Positions 54,251 to 64,000 of a stretch of DNA of 64,000 nucleotides are shown here, piece after piece. The position numbers and the translations under genes are program-made. The first letter of the stretch is position 1. Each line of letters starts with the position of its first letter. The notes under the pieces are model-generated. The model had not been told where the DNA came from, did no database searches, and was given only the letters and a program-made list of their open reading frames with translations. Source of the DNA: Cloeon dipterum (taxonomy: Eukaryota; Arthropoda; Insecta; Ephemeroptera; Baetidae); NCBI RefSeq assembly GCF_949628265.1, contig NC_088790.1, forward strand, positions 24,494,545 to 24,558,544, in the 5' to 3' direction.

Positions 54251-57200
54251 AGTCCGTCAGGCGTCGTTGAAGTGGCTACACGTAGGAATTATTAAAAATA
54301 TTCAAAAATATCAATCGCTTGAGGGCTACCCTGACGTCAGGGTTCGATTTCTTACTCGATCAGATGATATTGTATGGTCTTAAGGGTGACACGAAGCATG
54401 TTCCGAGGGTAAATTTGCAGATTTGTTTTACCTGAACTCAAAAACACCCGTTTTTAACCTTTGACCCTCTGTATCTCTCATGGAAATTTAAATTTTCGAT
54501 TTACCTGAATTCCTTAAATCTCAATTTTTAAATTTAATCACTTGTCAAGCACTTCTTGCCAAAGTAAACATTTCAAACCAAATATTTGAGCTGTTCCCTG
54601 CAGAGATATGAAAGTAACGCAGTGGTAGATTTTAATCAATTCTGCTGCTGGATGGATGGATGGATGATGCTTGGCATCATGGAGGAGAGGCGTGCGCCCC
54701 TCGCCGCACATAAGCGTACCAAACAAGCAGCATTATTAAATGGCGAGTATATTTCGGGAATCGAACACTTTTTGCTCGGACCAACACGCGACCAAAATTA
54801 CCTCTCGCTCTCTCTCTCTCGCGCACCGTAGCTTCTTTTTCTTTCTTATGCGGTCTGTCTGGCAACATGTTCTTGAATTAGAAACACAGGCCCGCAAACA
54901 CTGGCCAAGCAGACGCAAAAAAAATCGCGCGCCGCGGACAAAAAAATATATAACTGCGTCCGTTTGATGCGAAAAGCAAGCACTGTGCCCGAATTGGTGT
55001 GGAGGGGTGCGTAGATCCGACGCTAGGAAGAGGATTTTCAGACAGAAAATTGAATGTGAAAATTAAATAGGCAAGTAAAAAGTTACAGTTCACCTAGAAT
55101 GATTTTTAAATAATTAATTTTGTTCAGGAAAAATTCTCTGACCCTCAATTTATTTTTTTACCCCCAGAATGAATTAAGTTCCTAGAAAACTCACAATTTT
55201 AACTGAATAAGTTTAATTCTCTCCCCAAAAACAGTAAAATTGGCCTATTCATCGCTGATAACGAATATTTAGCAATTTTGGACAGATTTTTATATTTATT
55301 TTGATAAAAAATTATCTAAACATCCCTCAGCTCCTAAGAAAATATTATTTCAGGTTTCAAAATCAATAACGTTGAAGGCCGAACGTCAATCTCGCTTCTC
55401 GAATCGTATCGCATGACAAAAGAGAGAAAACGTTAAAATGTTCTGAGGGTGTGAAGCTCAAAAGGCACACAGATGTGACCGCGAGCGAGTGGAGGATCCC
55501 ACGTGCTGCTTGCCGAAAACTCGAAAAGGCAGTAAAAATAGAACACTTGGCGTGCACATGCATTTAATGGGCGCCGGAAGTGCACCCTGCAGAGCGGAGG
55601 AAAAGGTGCAAATGCGCGGCACATGGGTGAGCACGAACGCGCTCGACGAAAGAGAAAGAAAAAAGTGGCCACTGCGAGTGCAATTAGGTAAGTACCTCAC
55701 TCAGACAGTCGGGAGTAATTAATACCTGTGGCCCGGGCAGTAATTGCGTGCGAAAGTAATGATAATAAAAAAAAAAAAACGCCTCCGTGCAGTGAGCGCA
55801 CGCGCGCAATTGTAATTCAATATTCATCCCATCGGCCCTTTCAACGCTGCTAATGAGCGCGTTTACTTTGTAGTGGAACGTGTTATTTTAATGCCAAATC
55901 GCTTGATTTTTTTATTTCTTATCTTACGAAATGCAGAATGAATTAATTAGAAAATAGAGAAAGATCATGTTCGAGTTTTGTTTGATCAGCGGACAGGGTA
56001 AAAAGGTTTTTTAGCAATTGTTTTTGAAAAAAGGAGAAAATTAGGAATAAAAACGTCCTTTACGCAAAATTGTTCATTAATTTAGAAATTTTGACTGGTT
56101 CAAAGAGGAAGAAATTAACTGTTAATATAAAAACTGCTTTTAATTAGTGATCTAATTTTTCGTTTGGTGTTTGAATTATTAAAAGAAAACCCAAAATTTA
56201 TAACTTACGGCGAAATGAAAACGTTTTTATGATTTTCCAAGCGTAGGATGGTGAGATTCCTGTTTACATTTATTTAAAAACTAGTAAAGAAAAGTAATTA
56301 TTTCTAGAAAGCTCCACTGGACAATTTTCCACCCGGTTTTTGACTTCAATTTTTTAGTCAAACATTTAAGGTGACGATACTGATGATAATAAAAGAAACT
56401 CTGCGTAGTTTTGTCAGTTTGTCTGTTAGCAAGAGGGCCAATTTCGCTAATTTTTAACTAAATCGCGTGTTTTTGGGGAAAAACTCACAACGTATCAAAA
56501 ACTGACTTGAAAAATGATTAATTTTTATTTTAACCGTTTCACGAGAAATTTGTAAAAGATTAATAAAGAAATAAATCTGCTTGAAATATTCATCTAACGT
56601 AACCATCAACCCTTTTTTCACCCTTGAATCAACACAGAAAAAAATTACCCTTTAGAAGCTTTGAATTTATATTTCTAAACATCATTCACGGTTTTTTACT
56701 TGGCGTAGAATTAAATCCGCGCAAATAGTATCAAATGAAGCAATCTTTTTGACTGCTTCTGCTCGTCTTTTTGAGAAATGGCAGATGCAGACGCAGAATT
56801 TCGCTCTCACGAGAAGCAGGGGGGCAAACGCAAATTATCAAAGGGGGAAACAATCGGAATCTCGGCCATTTTCTCTCATCCTCCGGTGCCGGCCGCGGCG
56901 GCGGCGGCCGAGGAAACAAAAACTAGTTTCGATGCGCGCGCGTTTTTTCCTCCACGCAACGCACGTAAGTGGCGAAAAGCAAAGCAAGCAAGCGAGTGAG
57001 CAGCCGAGCAAACTCGCTCTTATTTTCAACCAGTTTGTTGTCCATCACGGACAAACCGAGCAACAAACCGTGCACAATGCATACGCGCGATGCCTCATTG
57101 TTATCAAGATCGCGGCGACGCAAGGGGGAAGCATTTATTTTGTGCAGCAAAAGCACCAAAAGTGCAGCCGAGGAAAAAATCCTGTGCGTGCGAGAGCCAG

Positions 57201-60200
57201 AACAGGCGTGCAACTTTTGTGCAACTACTCCCCTCTTTTTGCACGCATTGTTCCTGAAAAAAAATATATATACGTATGTGCCAGAGGAGGCAGCTGTGAG
57301 ACGCAGAGCAAAGAAACCAACAACCTCCCGTGTGTGTGTGTGTGAAGGGAGATTATTTCCTTTTCCAATGTGCTCCCGCTTCGCAGCAATAATGTTGTGC
57401 GTGCCATTATTTTTAGTGTGAGCGGCACGGCATCGCTCTCTCGCGCTTCATTAGCCATTTTGGCGCTCAAGGCAGCGACTTTTTGTGCCAAGACAACAAC
57501 TTTGCAGCCCCGGGCCAGCATTTTAATCAAGCAAAATGAGTGGTGCTTCCCTCATTCCGGCCAGAAATTGAGGGTGAAAATGTTCCAACTGATTATTTTC
57601 TTACTGACGTTCAAATCAGTATGATATGCACTGAACTTACTATTTTTAAAATTTCCTTAGTTTCTTAAGCCGTGAACTCTCAAATATTTAATTTAACATT
57701 TAAATTTGAATCTAATCATCTGAATCTAAACATAAATAAATAATATCTGAAAGCCAAATTTAGATTAAACAATTTTTAGTTTTCCAGCATGAAAACAGTC
57801 GAATTATTTCATTAGCAAATGCCACCAATTATAAATTACATTAATTTTATATATTTAACGAGTAATTTCAAATTGAACGTTCCAAAAAATGCTCTTAGGA
57901 GCCATTTATGCCTATTTTAAATATTATTATTGCTGGAAAATAGCAGCTTGTCCGAAAAATCTAAAATCTTCACATGTTTCAAACTGCTCACAGAGGTTTT
58001 GGTAGATTCAAGTTAAGATAATAGCACCAATCAGCGTAATTTCTATATATAAAAGATAAAAATCCAAGTGGGAGGAATTACATAATGCATAATACTGTTA
58101 TAAAAACCAGACAGTCACAACCTTGATCGGATCGATTAAAACGGAGGCAGTGATAACAGGCCGAGAGAGAAAAAAGTCAATCAAAAACAACAGCTCGCAA
58201 ATTCTATTTTTTCCATGCACGGCTAACTGACAAGGAGGCGCTCCTTTTAATGCGAAAATTATGATTCATCGCTATCACACTATAGTGTTTGATAACTAAT
58301 GTAAATTTGCCAAAGAAAAAAATAATTTACGCCTCCGTTATTTAAAATTTTAAGAAATTTCAATGTCTTGAAAGGTGATCACATTGCAATAAACTTTATA
58401 CTTTTAGGACCTGCTCAGCGAGACGAATCAAACGATGTTCGTGACTTTTCCAAAAATCAAGTTTTAAGACAATTTACATAAACCAAGCCTTTTTGGCTTT
58501 TTCAAATTATTTTGCTGCTTAACTTGCTGGTAAAATACCAGTCAATTATTAAAACGGCTTTTCCGGATTTTTTTCTTTTGCAGAATTCGAAATATAAACG
58601 TACCTACAATATATTAATTTAATTTAAAACACTGGAAGAAAAAAATCAGTTTATCGCTCTCGTTGCGAGTGAGGCGACAAACGAGCGGGGTGCTTGCCTG
58701 CTTGCTCCATAACAATAAAATTGAATTTCATAAATTTTATTGCATCTGGTACGCCGGTCGGTCGGTCGAGGCTGCTCTTTCTTTCAGAGCAGATCAGAAG
58801 GAGCGAGAGCCGCCGCGCTGGAGCAAAGAGAATGGGACCTTTATGGAACACCGAGTGTGTTTTTCAAACCTGCTTTTGTCGCTCTTTCCTGGAATTTTAT
58901 TTGCAGCAACTTTACTACTACTCACACTGCCCAAATGAGGCCGCAGCGCGCAGGTATAAAACTTACTCTTTTTTATTCTGGCCTGCCTTATTTATTTCTG
59001 TGTGTGTGTGCAGCAGCCGAGCGAGAGAGCCGCTGCGCGTCCTGTGAGAAAATTTTGATCATCCGCGCGCGCAGTCATGACTCCTCTCCGCCCGGCAAAT
59101 AGAGCTATTTATCTCCGAAATTTAAATCGCCTGTCACGCCTGAATTCAATTTCGCCGCATCGACACTGACGTATCGCACGCAAACACACATAAATATTAA
59201 TCTGATTTAATTGAAAAAATTTCTAATTTTGATTTATTTTGAATATTTTGTTAGAAATAGGTCAAAATTTCTAGGTTAAATTTGAATTTCTGGTATTGTT
59301 TATAAAGAAGAAAGGGGTTTGACGCTGTTTAAAAATGTGTTTTGCTGTGATTGATACAATTGGAATTCCTAAAATGCTTAAATGCATTTAATAATAAAAA
59401 ATGTGCATACTTTTGTTAGGGGGCTGAAGATCTTGATGAATTTTTTACTATAATTAGCTCGACATGACCGAAAATGCCATTGGGAAAACTCAAATTTCCA
59501 CATCTCCACATCGGTTCAAATTGCTCGTGTAACGAAACAGTTTTGAAATCTTCAATTCAAGAGGAAAAATTTTCCTCTTGACCTCAAAGAGGTAGGTCAC
59601 TAAAATCAAAATTTCAAAATGGAGCTCTAATTTTAAAATTAATGCATTGAAAAAAAATTTAATTCGATATTTTCAACTTGTAAAGTGCAAGAAATTGGGC
59701 TGGAATTTCTCCTTTTTAATAAAAAAATTTAAAAATTGTTTTTATAGGTTTTCAATAAATGCTTTCACGCTAAAATCTCAGCTTCTAACTGTCATATTTT
59801 CAAAAACCGCTCACTGCTATTCTCAACCTCCCCTAGGATAAGGGTTCCAACGCTTCAACCCCCTCTTTGCACCCTAAAAAACGTAGATTATATAATTTTT
59901 GTTGCTGTTTGCAACTCACTGCGCAATGGGATTAAGTGTTTATCACCCTGAAACTACTTCAGTTCATCATGGGACATGAAGACGAGTCGAGCGGTATGCA
60001 GTTTTTGTTAATGCGACTCTTGGAACCTGACACACTGTCTTTTATTATGCCGGTCTCAAACAGAAAACGAGTTTTTCCCCCAAATCATCAGATTTCAAAA
60101 AATGCACACACTTCGACTCTCCTCTACGAACTACATGAAATTCCTGTAAACCATATATATTAAATACACCAACGAAAAATTAAAATTTACGTTTTTAAAC

Positions 60201-63090
60201 CCGTAGAATCAGAGCGGTAATTCCAATAAAATTCCTGTAAAGGAGGGCAAGAATAACTGAAATTTCTCATTGCACGGCGAACGGATCCGGTTGCAGCAAT
60301 TTACAAATTGCGCACGTGCTTGATTGTTTATTGCCGCTATTTTCACCTGCAGAAGGCCGAGCGTAAGTAATACTCGCCGCTTGCGAATTCTCGTCGCGCG
60401 CTTCCGGCCCCCAGACCGAGTCTGGGATTGCGAAGCGATGAAGTCATGCAAATACGATCTCATGTAAAGTCAAATCTGCGCTGGTGAATATAAAAATGCA
60501 TCCAATTTGCATCTGGTAAAAGCAACAATGTCGAGCGAGAGTGATAAATATTGATCGCAAGCAGCTTAGTGCTGGTGGCCTTTAAGAAGAAACCGTGTCA
60601 TTTCTTGCCAGTCGATTGCCTTTCTGCAGCTGCCTGCGTAACTGTGAAATGCAATCCGGTTACCTTGTCAAAGCGCCTTGCCTCCCAATGCTGAGTTAAA
60701 TTACGCATTTCACACTGGAAATAATTTTAATCCTGTCGGGAGATTCTTCACAGTGTTTTTATCAGCGTCAATATTTATTATTGCTCAAGAAACAAACTAA
60801 ATTTTTTACTGACAATAGGATGTTAATTCATTAGACAGTTGAATGCTTTCCCTCGTTTAGCTAAATTAGCTCTGAACTAGTGACAAAATTTCCAGGAACG
60901 CATTAAAATTTACGTGCTTGAGTAACAACACTCGAGCAGTTTACTGTTTCAGCTCAGTGGCTATGCTATGAGAACTCTCTAAACACGAGTGTGTGTGACA
61001 CATTGGAACAGGTATTGAGTTTCATTAAGTAGCTGTGGAATAATAGCCGAGCCAATCAGACGTTTTCAAGCTGAATCGAACACCGAATAACCGCAAGACA
61101 ATGATTTTGCAAAGATGGCGTGCGTGCTGCGGCAGCGAAACCACAAATTTGTGCGGGCAGGCGGAATTTCCATGTTTCGACCCTTTGGGCCGCGTCAAAT
61201 GGGATTATTATTTGTAGAATTTTAAAATTTTGATTTTAAGTGGACAGAAATGAATAATATTTTGATTTTTTTTTATAAAATACACAATTAAATTTTAGTT
61301 TTTGTCTATTTTCTTGAATAATTACAAAGCTTGACCAAGTTTTTAGGCTTTTTGAAGGCTATTTTCCTCACCGCTTGATAAGCATTAAAATTTTACAGCC
61401 AATAATATAAGAAATTTTAACGGCAAGCTGGGAAAATTTTAGCTTTCCCAATTTTTTAAATAAAAATCATAGAGATTTTATTTTATTAAAAATGATCCAA
61501 ACACCGCCGTTTAAAAATTTACAAAAAAAAAGAGAAATATTTTCTCCCTTAGGTGCGTGCTCCTCTGTTTACAGAAAAAAAGTGAAAACCCTGAGGCACC
61601 GGTCAAGTAGGACACACGTGGCGGTTGCGGCGGAGAACGTGCGGTGGCCGGGCAGACTGTTCGGCGGTGTCTGGTCCCACGAGACGATCTGGTTTGTCCC
61701 GCCTTTCGAATTAGCTCGATCAAACGATGACGAGCGAGAGGATGACACGGACGTTTCGCCGGCCGGCCGGTCGGCCGACGAGACCCATACCGGTGAATTA
61801 ATTAGCTGGATTGAATCGAGGTGCGCACCGCGCGCCGCGGCATTCCAGCGCAAGGTGTGTGTGTGTGTGTGAGGCTAAGTAAGTAAGAAGAAGAAGAAGA
61901 AGAAGAAGCGGCAACATTAACCAGCCTTCGGGGAATGTTTGATGGCTGCGTTCGTTCGTTCGTTCGTTCCACTCGCTCTCAAGCAACGAGCAGAAAATCT
62001 TATCGGGATTCCTGCTACTGTGACGCAAATTCGCCGACCTCTTCCTGCACTCGCTCGGCACTCGCCCAGGTTGCATGCAGATCAATCATTTTACCGCTGC
62101 GCCGTGTACATTCCAGGCTTTCGATTTTTCCGGAATGTTGAGTTGCAACTGGTTTTCGTATTTTTATTTTCCATCTTTTGAATGAGTGCAAAGAAGAGGA
62201 GGAGGAGGAAGAGGTGAATAAGCCACTTCTACGGAGCCGCATGAAACTGTTTGTTTAACCTTGGTGGTTATAAATAAAAATCTTAAAATAGGCTCGTTTT
62301 CTAGAGGAAGTGCCGAAAATAATTATTTAAACTGGATCATTACAGGACAATTATTGTGATTTTTTTTGTTTGTGGAATGTAACACAAATTTGCTAACAAT
62401 TAAAATTCAGATTTTGGAATTGATTAAAATGCAAAGTTTGAAGTTCCATTATTTTGAATATTTAAACAGCGCACTCTTGGAAAGTGCTCTTTACCAATTT
62501 TATTTTTTATGGTGGGCAGAAAAAAAGATTTTTCACAATGTTTAGGTTGAAAAAACAAACTAAAAATATGAAGTAAACGATCATTTTCATTGATTGGGCA
62601 GTTTTTCCCTCAAAAATATTTGGTTAAAGTTGCAAAGAGACTGGAATTTTGGGAAAAAGCAAGAGAGTAGAATTAATTAAGAAAAAACAATATTTATATA
62701 ACAAATTTCAAGACAAATAATTTCTTTTGCAATTTCTTTCTCAAACACAACCTGTTTGCGAATAGGACACCCTCTATGTATTCCAAACGAATATTGTTTC
62801 CGATATTGCATGCTTGGGCCTGTTCGCAAATTGGAGGTTGTCACGCCGTGTAAGGGTTCTGCCGTCCGGGGGCAATCCAGTCGCGTGGTTCCGTCCGAAT
62901 TAGCAGCGAGCATCCCACAATTTTCTGCAATGCCAACCAAAACCGAAAATTCGGACGCGGCTTTTCACAAAAAATATCTCTCAGGTCGCAGGGCACTTTT
63001 TAAGAGGTTTGAGAGAATAAAAACCGGTAACGGTTTACGATGTCACGCGTAGCATCACCGGTTTTTAGGACCGATTGTGTTTGCGAGTAG
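54251..63090. other. Probable intron or upstream region of Imp, no gene recognised
   Basis: Alternating AT-rich stretches and GC-richer patches (54580-55020, 55440-55740, 56740-57560, 58640-59110, 60240-60470, 61560-62200). The patches have long accidental open frames on both strands. No splice-consistent coding exon, RRM1 motif or RNA gene was seen. A block at 62750-63060 contains short palindromes (TTTGCGAATAGG with CCTGTTCGCAAAT; GTCCGAATT with AATTCGGAC) and may be an old transposon remnant. Confidence 0.4.
61854..61910. repeat. Compound (GT)n-(AAG)n microsatellite
   Basis: GT dinucleotides, then AAGT, then about seven AAG units. A TTCG tract follows at about 61950. Confidence 0.9.
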
Positions 63091-63099
63091 GATTACTCA

Positions 63100-63850
63100 G
63101 AAGAAAAACATGCTAGGAAATTTTCAATTATATTTTTTCATAATATCAGGAATTTTTCTCTTGGATCGAATTCAGATAACCCGGAATCTTTGGCAGTTAC
63201 GAAAAGACACCCTTGAGCGCAACACGCGTCTGTTTTCAGCCCCGAATATTCTTCCATTTTTGCTGCGTAAATTAAAAAAACAATTATGTAATAAATTTTA
63301 AGCGAGAAATCTGCTGCAGAAAAATTCAGTTTGGAACCTGTCGTTTTAACTGTTAATTTATTAATTCAAAAACTCCCAAAATAGTTTTAAATCCTTCAAA
63401 CTGAGCCGTTTTTGTTTCAGGAATTTCTCTTGTTACGAAATCATACAATAATCAGATTCCAAGAATTTGATTAAAAAGCCCAGACACTTTTGCATTTACC
63501 CTGATATCGGTTTCAGGCAGACGCGTCTATTTTGGGTCTCTTTGCTGAACTCGTTAAGAATTTCCACCTCCACTCAAGGAATTTTTCTCGTTTTTTTTTC
63601 AATATCCGTTCAAGCGAGAAGTTTGTGAGAAAAAATTCTGCTTTGAGCTTGTAATTTAAATCTTTGATATTAAAAAAACTAAAATTAAAATGTATTTTCT
63701 GCCAAAAAGAGCCGATTTTCCAGGAATTTCTTGTGAAACGAGACCATCTAATGATCAGATTCGATACCCCGGAAACTTCAGCATTCCCCCTGATATCGGT
63801 TTCGGACAGACACCCTCGAGAGCAGCGCGTCTATTTTCGGCCCCGATAAC
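63100..63850. repeat. Diverged tandem repeat with period about 300 bp (three units)
   Basis: Related segments recur near 63150-63250, 63440-63540 and 63740-63840. Each contains a form of 'ataatcagattc', then 'gatatcggtttc' or its relic, then 'acgcgtct(a/g)ttt'. Copies are diverged. Confidence 0.55.
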
Positions 63851-64000
63851 AGGAGATAAGTGCTAGTGCGTCGGCCGGGTTGGGGCGTGCTCAGCACGCA
63901 CGCTCTCGGGTCGTGCCGAGTGCGTAAAAAGTGCGTTGGAAATTTCGAACAAAAGCCGGCCGGCCGGCCGGCCGGCTGGCTTGGCGGCGGCGGCGGCCAT
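63850..64000. other. GC-rich right edge with GGCC and GGC tracts
   Basis: Switches abruptly to GC-rich DNA with (GGCC)n at about 63957-63976 and (GGC)n to the end. A minus-strand ATG falls on the last three bases, followed by an Ala-rich frame (MAAAAAKPAG). It could be part of a first exon or promoter, possibly Imp's, but the window ends here. Confidence 0.3.

Noticed and set aside
54031-54295. Two similar proteins on opposite strands near 54.1 kb
   Set aside because: The similarity is a by-product of the palindrome at 54020-54250.
54330-54360. 'gggttcgatttc' as a tRNA B box
   Set aside because: No A box at suitable distance and no cloverleaf; I found no tRNA in the window.
56749-57421. 198-aa and 150-aa open frames in overlapping frames
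   Set aside because: Two long frames open on the same strand plus others on the opposite strand indicate low stop density, not coding. No recognisable motif.

Overview
This window is eukaryotic nuclear DNA from an arthropod, most likely an insect. It is AT-rich, its genes are cut by many short GT-AG introns, and it carries an insect-type core promoter (TATA box plus TCAGTC initiator). The recognisable genes are an N-acetylglucosamine-6-sulfatase, the Golgi SNARE BET1, a Tequila/neurotrypsin-type mosaic serine protease, and the RNA-binding protein Imp (IGF2BP). I cannot name the species. No RNA genes, CRISPR arrays or prokaryotic features were seen.

Positions 1-15.6 kb hold three tandem minus-strand paralogues (A, B, C) of a secreted coiled-coil C-type lectin. 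Gene A is cut by the left edge; B and C are complete. Each has a signal-peptide exon, a series of tiny phase-0 coiled-coil exons and, in B and C, a four-exon C-type lectin domain at the 3' end. A three-exon coiled-coil module has been amplified as a tandem repeat of about 355 bp: about ten copies in A, three in B, one in C. The intergenic DNA was duplicated with the genes and carried along a broken copy of the neighbouring sulfatase 5' end.

Positions 16.0-18.9 kb (plus) hold the sulfatase (8 exons, 503 aa). BET1 (minus, 4 exons, 108 aa) lies at 20.3-20.9 kb, head to head with the large mosaic protease (plus, 20 exons, 1515 aa) at 21.7-35.0 kb. The protease combines two chitin-binding domains, SRCR, C-type lectin, kringle, LDLa, PAN, LDLa, SRCR, LDLa, SRCR and a trypsin domain with an intact catalytic triad. 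A fold-back MITE family of about 420 bp sits in its introns.

Positions 35.4-36.2 kb (minus) hold a small unrecognised membrane protein. From 36.4 kb rightwards lies the minus-strand Imp gene: a 3' UTR of about 4.7 kb with let-7 and miR-125 seed matches and a long hairpin, then eight coding exons (partial RRM, four KH domains) to 45.9 kb. The remaining 18 kb has no convincing coding exon. It looks like a very long 5' intron or upstream region of Imp, with GC-rich patches, microsatellites and a palindromic element.

The genes do not form one pathway. The lectins, the sulfatase and the chitin/glycan-binding protease all act in the secretory or extracellular carbohydrate world, but the sequence shows no functional link beyond proximity and shared duplication history.
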